A stretch of DNA of 64,000 nucleotides from Planctomycetota bacterium. GTDB lineage: Bacteria; Planctomycetota; PUPC01; JACPCR01. The position numbers and the translations under genes were made by a program. The notes under the pieces were generated by a model, which worked only from the letters and a program-made list of their open reading frames with translations, was not told where the DNA came from and ran no database searches. Below, one piece after another: positions 39,273-47,987 of this stretch (the stretch's first letter is position 1; each line of letters begins with the position of its first letter). Location: assembly GCA_016179685.1 (NCBI GenBank), contig JACPCR010000073.1:1-64000 (forward strand), written 5' to 3'.

Positions 39273-42218
39273 ATGCCCTTTCATCACCTTCACAGGCTCG
39301 TAGACCGCTTGGGCGATCGCGGAGTCCGCGGCGCGCCCGGCCCCGCCGTGCTCTTCCTCGGGGTAGTACTGTGCGGCCTCGCCGCTCTTCCCGCTGACGC
39401 ACATACCTATCGCCATGCACGGTGTCTCCCTGCGGCAGGCCCCCTCACGGTCGATGGCAGCCTCGATGAGTGGGCCGGGGCCGAATCCGTGAGGGTCACC
39501 CATGCCATGGTCTCCTACGGGGAAGCGCCCAGGGACGACGCGGACGCCTCCTACGTGCTCTATACCTTGTGGGATTCCCAGCACCTCTACGTGGGTGCGG
39601 AGGTTCGGGACGATTCCCTGGCCGCCTCATGGACCGGCCAGAAGCTTTATGAGAACGACTGCCTGGAAGTCTGCTTCGACGCCCTTCATGATTCCCAGCA
39701 GGGCATCTACGACGCGGACGATTTCCAGTTCGTCTTCTCGATACCCGTCGTCCCCGGCGGAAAGCCTCTCGTTCGCGTCTATCGCAACCCGGCCGTCCCC
39801 GACGCCGACGTCCCGGAGGTCTCCCTGGGATACCGGAAATCACCCGGCGGGTATGTCCTCGAGGCCGCGATTCCCTGGAAGCTGCTGGGCCTGACGAAGC
39901 TGCCCGTCCGGCCCTACGCCATCGGATTTCAGAACAGTCTGAGGGACCGGGACGCCGATGGATCGGCGGCGGGGCTCTGCTGGCTTCCGCTCGAAAATCC
40001 CGCAGCCAGCCCGATTGAATTCGGACACCTGGTCCTGGTGGACGGGAAGGATCAAGACCTCGTGTCCTTGCTGGACACGCTGCAGAAGGAAGCCACACGG
40101 CATCGCAGGCTGGCCGCAGGTGACGCCGAAGAATCGGATGGCCGAGTGTCCATCACGCTCGGCGGCCCGGGGCCTCACCGCCTGAGCCGCGGCATCGGCT
40201 GGAACGTGCAGTTCTACGACGGACATCTCCCGCCGTGGTCCGAGGCCGACTGGCAGGCCTTCCTGGCGCTCCTCCGGTGGAGTCGCCCCGCCTGGGTCCG
40301 ATACGGCATCAACCTCGGACAATGGGAGCCGGAGAACGACGACGGCGATCCGTTCCATTTCGAATGGCCCCATTTCCGTTTCGACACGGCCCTGATGAGT
40401 CACCACTGCCGCATGCTGGACTTCTTCGAAGCGGAAGGAATCGAGGTCATGCTGTGCAACTGGTACGTCGGCGATCCCGCCTCCGGTGCGACGTGGCTTT
40501 CCGAGCTGCGGGGCAAGCCGGGGATTGACCCGGACCATGCTTTTCACCTCGACGCGCCAGCCCGGGAAGACGAGTTCGTCGAAAGCCTGGCGGCCCTCGT
40601 TCATTATCTCAAGGTCGAAAGGAAATACTCCTGCGTCAAGCTCCTGTCCCTCTGGAACGAGCCGGACGGGCACTGGACTTACCGTTCGCCGCAGGCCGAT
40701 TATCCCCGGACCTTCTGGCCCCTTTATGGGAGGTTTCTGGACCGGCTGCGGGCTCTGGGCCTGGAGGATTCGATCGGCCTGGCGGGTCCCGACACGGCGA
40801 CCGAGTCCTACCATGGCCTCCTGGACATCCCTCGCCTGCTGGAGACCTATCAGACTCCTCTTGCGCTGCTGGCGGACCACGACTATTCGGCCTTCTTCGA
40901 CCACCATCGGCCCGGTGGCAGCAGCACCATCGCCCACGCGGTCCGGACTTACTCGCAGTTTCTGGAAGAGGTGGATGCCTCGTGCGGAAGACTCGGCTGG
41001 ACCAGGCCCGAGTTTGCCGTCACGGAATATGGGAACGGCGGCAACGGCCCGGGACCCGTCGAGGGGGACGCGGAGGTCCACCTCGGATCGCTCTCCCTCC
41101 AGGAATTCGTCCTCCGCACCCTTCCCCTCGGAATTTCCGGCTACCTGCGCTGGGAATTCAAGCCCTACGGGCTGCCCTGGCAGAATTTCGGTGCCCTGAC
41201 CCGACTCGAGCGAGGATACCGATTCGCTCCCTATCCTCCGGTGTTCTACGCTCATGCCCTGCTGGCGCGCACCAGCAGGCGAGGCGGCCGCGTTCTGAAC
41301 ATCCAGGTGGAAGGCGGGGCCGATGAGTTGGGCTTCCCGCGCGTCTACGCTGCCGCGCTCCTGCCAGCCGACAATCACCTCACCGTCTGGCTCACGAATT
41401 CCGGCCGATGGCCAAGGGACGTCGAGGTGCGACTGGGACCCTGGCAAGACGCCGCCGCCCGTCTCGCCGGATGGGCCTATACCCTTCGTGTCCGCCACGG
41501 CTACGAGCCCCTGGAGACCCGGGCCTCCGAGGGATCGCTTGTCCTGACCCTTCCGCCACGGTCCCTCGCCGTCCTCACCACACTCGAGAACCCGGTCGGC
41601 GCGGGGCCGGGCGAGGCCATGGCTCTGGCCCCGAGGCTCTCCGAGCCGGTCTATCAGGACTACGACGTGGGCGGATTTCCTCGAACCGTCGTTTCTTTCC
41701 CCTTCGAGGAGGCCGTGGAATGGGAGGTCTGGAGAAGCTCACGGGGCCGCTCGGGAGTGGGCCTGAGCGCGGGGGCCACCGGGGAGGGCAACCGCCACCT
41801 CGTGCTCACTTATGATTTCGTTTCCGGGGACGCCGCGGGCCGTCCGGAGCACCTCGTGGCCACGACGCCGGTGGACCTGCCGGCCCTGCCGCTCGAGGTC
41901 TCGGTGAGAATCCACGGTGAGGGCTCGAGCCACGTCCTGAGCTTCCTCTTCGTCGACGACCGCGGGGAGACTTTTGAAGCGCCGGCCGCCGTCGAGGTCT
42001 CCTGGCAGGGATGGAAGACCGTCGGTCTCGAACTGCCAGGGATGCCGATGACCTGGCACTCCTGGGGCGAGCATCGTGACGGCATCCTCGATTTTCCGTT
42101 GCGCGGCGTGGGATTCCAGTTCCACGAACGCGACTCACGCTTTATCGGACGCGGGTCAATCTTTCTCGACGACCTCCGCATCCTCGCCCGGCCCGTCGTG
42201 TCCGCCAAGAAGCCTTGA
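39273..42218 (+). CDS. Exported CBM9-GH39-like glycoside hydrolase
   Basis: This encodes 981 aa. The signal peptide is AVLFLGVVLCGLAALPADAH (about 25-44). A CBM9-like domain follows (about 52-250: LTVDGSLDEWAGA, LYVGAEVRDDSL, ENDCLEVCFDA, YVLEAAIPWKLLGL). A (beta/alpha)8 catalytic domain resembles GH39/GH5 clan A (about 290-680). Its general acid/base is in LLSLWNEPDGH (near residue 462) and the nucleophile candidate is in FAVTEYGNGG (near 585). The C-terminus is beta-rich and ends in a carbohydrate-binding-like domain (about 800-980). It would cleave plant or algal polysaccharide outside the cytoplasm. Its TGA stop is three bases before an R1 composite repeat. Confidence 0.82.
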   Translation: MPFHHLHRLVDRLGDRGVRGAPGPAVLFLGVVLCGLAALPADAHTYRHARCLPAAGPLTVDGSLDEWAGAESVRVTHAMVSYGEAPRDDADASYVLYTLWDSQHLYVGAEVRDDSLAASWTGQKLYENDCLEVCFDALHDSQQGIYDADDFQFVFSIPVVPGGKPLVRVYRNPAVPDADVPEVSLGYRKSPGGYVLEAAIPWKLLGLTKLPVRPYAIGFQNSLRDRDADGSAAGLCWLPLENPAASPIEFGHLVLVDGKDQDLVSLLDTLQKEATRHRRLAAGDAEESDGRVSITLGGPGPHRLSRGIGWNVQFYDGHLPPWSEADWQAFLALLRWSRPAWVRYGINLGQWEPENDDGDPFHFEWPHFRFDTALMSHHCRMLDFFEAEGIEVMLCNWYVGDPASGATWLSELRGKPGIDPDHAFHLDAPAREDEFVESLAALVHYLKVERKYSCVKLLSLWNEPDGHWTYRSPQADYPRTFWPLYGRFLDRLRALGLEDSIGLAGPDTATESYHGLLDIPRLLETYQTPLALLADHDYSAFFDHHRPGGSSTIAHAVRTYSQFLEEVDASCGRLGWTRPEFAVTEYGNGGNGPGPVEGDAEVHLGSLSLQEFVLRTLPLGISGYLRWEFKPYGLPWQNFGALTRLERGYRFAPYPPVFYAHALLARTSRRGGRVLNIQVEGGADELGFPRVYAAALLPADNHLTVWLTNSGRWPRDVEVRLGPWQDAAARLAGWAYTLRVRHGYEPLETRASEGSLVLTLPPRSLAVLTTLENPVGAGPGEAMALAPRLSEPVYQDYDVGGFPRTVVSFPFEEAVEWEVWRSSRGRSGVGLSAGATGEGNRHLVLTYDFVSGDAAGRPEHLVATTPVDLPALPLEVSVRIHGEGSSHVLSFLFVDDRGETFEAPAAVEVSWQGWKTVGLELPGMPMTWHSWGEHRDGILDFPLRGVGFQFHERDSRFIGRGSIFLDDLRILARPVVSAKKP

Positions 42219-42221
42219 CAT

Positions 42222-42362
42222 TGAAATCCGCTGCGCCCTTCGGGCTCGCGGATTTCAGAGCCAGGGTTGGCCCGGCTTCGCCGGCCCAACCCTGGCGGCG
42301 GGGGGACCGAAGCCTCTAAAAGGTGCAACTCGAACCTAAAACGCTTTCCCAAGTTTGACGCC
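42222..42362 (+). repeat. R1 composite repeat filling a convergent intergenic gap
   Basis: Hairpin A spans 42222-42257. Hairpin B spans 42261-42295 (CCAGGGTTGGCCCGGC, TTC, GCCGGCCCAACCCTGG). Hairpin C spans about 42324-42360. A begins three bases after the GH39-like stop. C contains the stop codon and the last ~8 codons of the convergent protease gene. Confidence 0.85.
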
Positions 42363-42746
42363 CAAAGCGCCTAAGAGCTTCGCTGCTTTCAGACGCACGG
42401 CGAAAAGGCGTTTCCATCGCTGGTTACGCGGATCGGTTTCGATCCCCATGGACTCGAGCGCAGAGACCCCCAAAGTGGGTTCAGTATCATCCTTGCCGAA
42501 GGTGACCGCCGCCCCGACCCGTTCCCCCATGAGCTCCACCTCGGCGACCGGGATATCCAGCATGACTTCCGTGCCATCCGCCAGCTCAAAGCCTCGTTTT
42601 CCCAGCAACTTCAGCCTGATCTTGCGGAGGTGCTTGCCAGGGACGAGACAGTCGACAGAGCCTGTGTCCACAAGGAACAGGCCTTCCCAGGCTCGAAGAC
42701 GACTGGCGGGATTTCGAAGGGTGGCCGTGACTGGAGTTATGCCCAA
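42336..42746 (-). CDS. Clan AA retropepsin-like aspartic protease
   Basis: This encodes 136 aa from TTG 42746 (MGIT...). The single active-site motif FLVDTGSVDCLVPG, followed by the FELADGTEVMLDIPVAEVEL strands and TLGVSALESMGIETDP, fits small bacterial and archaeal retropepsin-like proteases that work as dimers. Homologues I recall end shortly after the segment equivalent to AVRLK. The extra tail AAKLLGALGVKLGKAF is encoded by R1 hairpin C and its flank, so the gene appears to have gained a repeat-derived C-terminus and stop. No partner is evident. Confidence 0.75.
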   Translation of the reverse strand: MGITPVTATLRNPASRLRAWEGLFLVDTGSVDCLVPGKHLRKIRLKLLGKRGFELADGTEVMLDIPVAEVELMGERVGAAVTFGKDDTEPTLGVSALESMGIETDPRNQRWKRLFAVRLKAAKLLGALGVKLGKAF

Positions 42747-42919
42747 GAGGTCGAGGGTGCGAAGGGTGTGAGAGGAACGAAACGTGCCCCACTCTTGAAG
42801 GAGACTGGCCTTCCGCTGCTGAATTTCAAATCACAGAGCGCTGGACCATCCTTCTCGACCACTTTTCGTCGTATGCGCTCATCAGGTCAGAATCCTGTAA
42901 CCGTGATGAGCGTTCGGCC

Positions 42920-44236
42920 TCAACTCATTCCGTAGAACTCGCAGGGATTGTCCCAGAGGATCGCCCTGGCCAGTTCCCGGGCGATCTCGGCGCTGAATTG
43001 CCGGGCGAGGACCTTCTCGGCCAGCACTTCGGCGATCTGATTCCGGATGAGGCGCACGGTGCCGACGAAGGCCTCGGCGGTGCCGCAGTCCGTGCCCATG
43101 AGAATCTTGTTCCGCGGCAGCATGTCGATGGCCATGCTCAGGATGTGACGGCCCAGCTCCGGGCTGAGCATCGGCGTCCAGCAAAGATTGAAGAAGCAGC
43201 CGCGGTAGGTACGCGCCAGGATCAGCGCCTCACCGTGGTTCGGCCAGCCGGAATGGCACAGGTCCACCTTCAATCCCCGCAATCTCGGGCTGCGCAGAAT
43301 ATTCATCAGGTTCTCCGGATGGCCCCACTCCGTCGGCCAGTTGTAGCCCGTGTGAACGATGAGGGGCAGCCGCCGGGCCACCGCCATCTCGAGGAGATGC
43401 CAGAGCAGATTGTCCTGGAGAAGGCGGAGGCGGTCGCCCGATAGCTTCTCGGGGTCGTCGCTGAAAAGGTCCGCGGCCGCCGAATCCGGCACCTCCTCGA
43501 AGCGGATGGACCGGGTGTAAGCGGCGAGGAGCTTGACCGACTTCCCGCCTTCCCGGTGGAAAAGGTCGAAGACCCGGCCGCAGAACTCCAGATATTCCCG
43601 GTGCGTCGTCGGATAAAAGTTCAACAGCTCCTTCGAGCGCGCCCGGGCAATCTTGTTCGAGGCGAAGCCGGTGAAGAGGTAGCCGTCGAGCACCAGGCTC
43701 GGGGCCAGATAGTCCGACTGCGCCTTGCGTTCCTCCGCCGGCAACTGGCCCCAGTGGTCCGTGACGTAGGGCAGGAAGCAAATTTGGGTCTGCCGGGCCA
43801 CCCCGGCTCGCTGGCACGCCGCCCGCTGCCACGCCCTTTCGCCGTGCGTGCGGTAGGCCTCCACCACCTTCTCGTTGGTCTTCTTCCAGTTTTCCATCGT
43901 GATGTCGGCCCCCTCGAAGTGGTGCAGCTCGCGGATGCCCTCCCGGAGCACCGCGTAGGTGCTCAGATGCCGGTATCGGGCGAGCAGGGGCTGGATGGCC
44001 TGGAAGTGCGCCTCCGCCTCCCCCACGGTCCACCCGCCGTTCTTGAAGGCCGACTGCAAGTCATCGAAGCACGAGGAAGCGAGGTAGGCGAGATAATCGT
44101 TCATGAGAATCTGGGGCAGGCTTCGCCCCTGCTTGTCGTCCAGGGGACTGCCGAAATCGAAGCCGGCGACATGGCTGTGCGTATCGAAGAACGGAATCTG
44201 GTCCACGTATCGTTTCATTTCCTCGGCGAGCGGCAT
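42920..44236 (-). CDS. Amidohydrolase superfamily protein
   Basis: This encodes 438 aa. The metal-binding HxH is in FFDTHSHVAGF (residues 16-26). Downstream metal or catalytic positions are LIVHTGYNWP (about 290), DLCHSGWPNHGEA (about 325) and the final Asp in KILMGTDCGTAEA (about 388). The long N-terminal half resembles distant uronate isomerase or amidohydrolase_2 members. It has no signal peptide and is cytosolic. The substrate is unknown; hydrolysis or decarboxylation of a cyclic or carboxylated compound is typical. About 170 bp of gene-free sequence separates it from the protease gene. Confidence 0.82.
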   Translation of the reverse strand: MPLAEEMKRYVDQIPFFDTHSHVAGFDFGSPLDDKQGRSLPQILMNDYLAYLASSCFDDLQSAFKNGGWTVGEAEAHFQAIQPLLARYRHLSTYAVLREGIRELHHFEGADITMENWKKTNEKVVEAYRTHGERAWQRAACQRAGVARQTQICFLPYVTDHWGQLPAEERKAQSDYLAPSLVLDGYLFTGFASNKIARARSKELLNFYPTTHREYLEFCGRVFDLFHREGGKSVKLLAAYTRSIRFEEVPDSAAADLFSDDPEKLSGDRLRLLQDNLLWHLLEMAVARRLPLIVHTGYNWPTEWGHPENLMNILRSPRLRGLKVDLCHSGWPNHGEALILARTYRGCFFNLCWTPMLSPELGRHILSMAIDMLPRNKILMGTDCGTAEAFVGTVRLIRNQIAEVLAEKVLARQFSAEIARELARAILWDNPCEFYGMS

Positions 44237-44302
44237 GTTCGTTATCCCTTGAAGAGAGTGGCCATGACAAACCCGGGCGCAAGCGGCTATTATCTCCTGT
44301 GA

Positions 44303-44434
44303 GGCTTCTTTGAGAAAGGCACGGAGCTCGACACGAAGCTGTGGCGCCTCTTCGTGGATACGGTGATCGACCTGAAACGCCTGCTCTCTGCGGTCATCCT
44401 GTATCCATGCGGCAATAAGCCGTACGTGCCATGA
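44303..44434 (+). pseudogene. Possible C-terminal gene remnant upstream of the defence block
   Basis: A 43-codon frame, closed upstream by an in-frame TGA, reads GFFEKGTELDTKLWRLFVDT followed by VIDLKRLLSAVILYPCGNKP and YVP. The amphipathic helical pattern looks like real protein sequence but has no start and no partner. It may be the debris of a gene that once preceded the helicase. Confidence 0.3.
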
Positions 44435-44470
44435 CCGGCAGGTTCTTGAGTGACATGAGGCCGAAAAGCA

Positions 44471-47400
44471 ATGTCAGCCAATGACAGCCTGAATTCCGGA
44501 GATATCGTTTCTGGTTTGGAGCCGTCTGAACTGGTCGAAATCCAGCGGATCGTGCCCTTTGGCGGCAGAAAGCTTGTCGAAGGCGTCACGGTCCAATCCC
44601 GCCGTATCATCAAGCGCCCGCTCTCCGACGATGAGCTAGCTCGCCTGGTCCGTATTCGCGGCAGCCAGCACTCCTTCGACGGCGATGCCACTGCTTTTCT
44701 GCTGGGCGCGGAGGCCGAGCGCATTCGGGTTGCCCATCAGTTCGACCCCCTCTTCGCCGTCAATTCGAGCATCGTTGATCCCCTCCCCCACCAAGTCGAG
44801 GCCGTCTACAAGTTCCTGCTCCCTCTCCCTCGCATTCGATTCCTCCTGGCCGACGACACCGGCGCAGGGAAGACCATTATGACCGGCCTTCTCCTGAAAG
44901 AGTTGCTGTTTCGCGGCGCTATCCGAAAGGTCCTCATCATCACCCCTGGCGGCCTCACCAAGCAGTGGAAGGAGGAGGAACTCCAGGAAAAGTTTGGCAT
45001 GGAAGCACGGCTGGTGGACAGGGCGTCCATCGAAGCTGACCCCCGCCAATTCGGCCACGATGGCATTTTCGTCACCTCCGTGGACTTCCTGGCCAGAAAT
45101 GAACAATGCCTTCGCGCCGCGGAAGATACCCAGTGGGACATGGTCATCGTGGACGAGGCCCACAAACTCTCCGCTTACGAATACGGCACTAAACTCGAGG
45201 AAAGCGACCGTTACAAGGCCGTCAAAGCCCTGGCGCAACGAACCGACCACCTGCTTTTCCTGACCGCCACTCCCCACCGGGGCCGCAAAGACACTTTCCG
45301 CCGCCTGCTCCTTCTTCTGGACGAAGACCTCTTTCAGAAAGACGAGCACGTGGACGCCCGTGTTCAGGAGCAGAACGCCACGTACGTCAACGCAGGCGAG
45401 GATTTCGAAGCCGAACAGCCCATCAGCCGCGCCCGCAACCGCTTCTTCCTCCGCCGCCTCAAAGAGGAAATGGTCAACTGGGACAATCAGCCGCTTTTCA
45501 AACCCAGACACACCAAGACCGTTGGCTATGATCTGACCCCGGAAGAGAAGGTCCTCTACGACGAAGTTACCAGCTACGTCCGCTCCCGCCGGAAAGAAGC
45601 CAAGGCCAAGAAGAACCGGAACGTGGAGTTGACCCTCACCGTCATGCAACGCCGCCTTGCCAGCAGCATTTACGCCATCACCAGAACCCTCGGAAACCGC
45701 CTTCAAGCCCTCGATGAAGTCCTCAAAATCCTGCATGACCCCGCCTGTTCCGCCGCTGAGAAAAAGCGCCTCCTTGGTGGCACGCCCGACCCGTCCGCCC
45801 CCCGGGACATTTCCGAATACGAAGACCGGAATGAGGAGGAGCGAGAACAGATTGACCGCCGCATCTTCCGGCAAGTCCTGACCGACGATCCCGCCAAAGT
45901 CGAGGAGGAGCGGGACCAAGTCGAGCGACTTCACCGTCTGGCCGAGGGCCTCAGGCATCACAAAGAGGCCAAATTCCAGGAGCTTCTCGATGTCCTCGAC
46001 TCCTCCGACGTGATTCGCTCCGACGACGAAAAGCTCCTCATCTTTACGGAGCACCGGGACACTCTCGACAGCCTTACCAGCCGCCTACAGGACAAAGGCT
46101 ACACCGTGGCCACCATCCACGGCAGCATGGACGTTGACGCCAGGAAACAGGCGCAACGGGACTTCCGCATCCGAGCGAAGATCATGGTCGCCACCGACGC
46201 GGCCGGCGAAGGCATCAACCTCCAGTTCTGCCGATACCTCATCAACTGGGACATCCCCTGGAATCCCAACCGGCTCGAACAGCGTATGGGCCGCGTTCAC
46301 CGGTACGGCCAGGACGATGACGTCCACGTTTACAACCTCGTAGCTCAGAACACCCGTGAAGGCGCCGTCCTTCAGAAAGTCCTCTTGAAAATGGACGTCA
46401 TGCGGAAGCAAATGGGTTCCGACCGAGTTTACGATGTCATTGACGAATGGCTCGAAGAGGTCCCTCTCGCCACGCTCATGGAAAAAGCCATTGACTCCGA
46501 GAATGCGTCTGAAGTCGCCCGGGAAACGGAAGCCGCTCTCCAAACCGCCTCTGCCGAAAAAGCCCAGCATCTCATTGCCCTTCAGAAAAAAACCTCCCTC
46601 GCCTCGCGCCTTGACCTTCGCTCCGCCCGCGAACTCCGCGACGAGTCCGACGAGCGCCGCCTCCAGCCCTTGTTCGTCCAGGGCTTCTTCAAAAGAGCCT
46701 GGACCGCCTGTGGCGGCACCATCCTCGAAGACTCCGACTTCCCCGTCTGGCATCTCGGCCGTACGCCCGCCGCGCTCGTCGAAATCGCCCGGGAGCGCCG
46801 CATCGTTCTGGCCGACCACTACGACACCCCCTTCGTCTTCGACAAGCAGCTTGTCAGCGTCGCCAGCAAGGTGCGAGTCCCCGAACGCACCAAGCTCCTC
46901 GGCCCTGGCCATCCCCTTTTCGATACCCTCATCGAATGGGCCATCCGCCAGGCCCAGCCCGCCTTCGCCAAGGGCGCTCTCGTCGTTGATCCCAGCCTGG
47001 GCACGCCCCAGCGCCTTTGGCTCGTCCGCTCCACCATCCTGGACGAACGCCGAGGCCGGCAGCCCGACAAGACCCCGCCCGCGCACGAACGCCTGGCAGT
47101 CATCGTCCTCGACCACCTCGGGCTGCGCATCACTTCCCCTTCCTACCTGCTCCTTTGCCTGCCTCCGGAAGCCGGGATCGAACGCCCCGCGCTCCCCGAA
47201 CGCTCAACGGAGGACGTCCAGACCTTCGCCTTCGAACAAATCACGGAGAAGCAACTCGCCCAAGTCAAAGCCGCCCGAACTGAAGAATGCGACCTCCGCC
47301 GCCAGTACCTCAACACCGCGTTTACGGACCTCATCCTGGAGCTTCAGGAAGAACTCAACGACGCCCAGCAGGCCAGCCTTTTCGGCGACGACAGCGCGGA

Positions 47401-47893
47401 GGAACAGGAACGCCTCCGAAAGCGCATCGAGGAACTCAAGACGCGCAAGGCCGAGCGCCTTCGAGACCTCGAAGAGATGCTGAAACTCACCCCGAACATG
47501 CCCGAAGTCCTCACCCAGGCGCTAGTCGTTCCCGCTCCTGCCGCCAAGCTGGAGACCGACCCCTCAGCACCATCCTCCGGCGTTCCCATGCGCCGGGACG
47601 ACGAAGTCGAAGCCATCGCCATGGAGATCGCCATGCGCCACGAGCGCCGTCGCGGGTGGACGCCCTTCGATGTCCACGAAGACGGCGAGCACTATGATAT
47701 CCGCTCCGAATCCCCGACCGGCGAGAAGCGATTCATCGAAGTCAAAGGCCGCGCCCAGACCGGCGCCATCATTCTCACCGGCCCCGAACTCGACAAATTG
47801 CGCCAACTGGGCGACCGCGCCTGGCTCTACGTCGTCACCTTTTGCAGGACCAGCCGCGCCTTAGAATCATCCAGGACCCCATCCCCAGGCTGA
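44471..47893 (+). CDS. SNF2/RapA-like helicase with C-terminal DUF3883, 3' frameshift
   Basis: This encodes 1140 aa as read. Motif I is DDTGAGKT (about 128-135), motif II VDEAH (about 227), motif III LTATPHRGRKD, motif V DAAGEGINLQF and motif VI EQRMGRVHRYGQ (about 604). A long helical C-terminal region follows, then a DUF3883 domain (RFIEVKGRAQTGAIILTGPE, about 1085-1135), a fold related to restriction endonuclease-like modules. After VVTF (47842) the frame ends abnormally (CRTSRALESS...). The -1 frame instead continues as family-like sequence (QDQPRLRIIQDPIPRLNTEA and onward) for 48 codons to a TGA at 47989-47991, which overlaps the ATG of the next gene. So the ancestral gene ran to 47991. 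It is first in the defence-like block. Confidence 0.85.
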   Translation: MSANDSLNSGDIVSGLEPSELVEIQRIVPFGGRKLVEGVTVQSRRIIKRPLSDDELARLVRIRGSQHSFDGDATAFLLGAEAERIRVAHQFDPLFAVNSSIVDPLPHQVEAVYKFLLPLPRIRFLLADDTGAGKTIMTGLLLKELLFRGAIRKVLIITPGGLTKQWKEEELQEKFGMEARLVDRASIEADPRQFGHDGIFVTSVDFLARNEQCLRAAEDTQWDMVIVDEAHKLSAYEYGTKLEESDRYKAVKALAQRTDHLLFLTATPHRGRKDTFRRLLLLLDEDLFQKDEHVDARVQEQNATYVNAGEDFEAEQPISRARNRFFLRRLKEEMVNWDNQPLFKPRHTKTVGYDLTPEEKVLYDEVTSYVRSRRKEAKAKKNRNVELTLTVMQRRLASSIYAITRTLGNRLQALDEVLKILHDPACSAAEKKRLLGGTPDPSAPRDISEYEDRNEEEREQIDRRIFRQVLTDDPAKVEEERDQVERLHRLAEGLRHHKEAKFQELLDVLDSSDVIRSDDEKLLIFTEHRDTLDSLTSRLQDKGYTVATIHGSMDVDARKQAQRDFRIRAKIMVATDAAGEGINLQFCRYLINWDIPWNPNRLEQRMGRVHRYGQDDDVHVYNLVAQNTREGAVLQKVLLKMDVMRKQMGSDRVYDVIDEWLEEVPLATLMEKAIDSENASEVARETEAALQTASAEKAQHLIALQKKTSLASRLDLRSARELRDESDERRLQPLFVQGFFKRAWTACGGTILEDSDFPVWHLGRTPAALVEIARERRIVLADHYDTPFVFDKQLVSVASKVRVPERTKLLGPGHPLFDTLIEWAIRQAQPAFAKGALVVDPSLGTPQRLWLVRSTILDERRGRQPDKTPPAHERLAVIVLDHLGLRITSPSYLLLCLPPEAGIERPALPERSTEDVQTFAFEQITEKQLAQVKAARTEECDLRRQYLNTAFTDLILELQEELNDAQQASLFGDDSAEEQERLRKRIEELKTRKAERLRDLEEMLKLTPNMPEVLTQALVVPAPAAKLETDPSAPSSGVPMRRDDEVEAIAMEIAMRHERRRGWTPFDVHEDGEHYDIRSESPTGEKRFIEVKGRAQTGAIILTGPELDKLRQLGDRAWLYVVTFCRTSRALESSRTPSPG

Positions 47894-47987
47894 ACACCGA
47901 GGCCCTGTATCGCCAGATTCAGTTCTTGGTGGAGGAGGCAGACTGGACCAAGCACGGCGAGGAAATCGCCAAGGATGGAGGCGAGCA

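Noticed and set aside
39840-41498. 552-codon minus-strand frame
   Set aside because: Antisense shadow of the CBM9/GH39-like gene.
44636-46054. 472-codon minus-strand frame
   Set aside because: Antisense to the helicase, whose motifs I-VI are all in the plus frame.
47838-47850. Programmed -1 frameshifting in the helicase
   Set aside because: CCTTTTGC is not a canonical slippery heptamer and no downstream pseudoknot is obvious. A simple 1-bp deletion or read error is more likely, given other lesions in the block.
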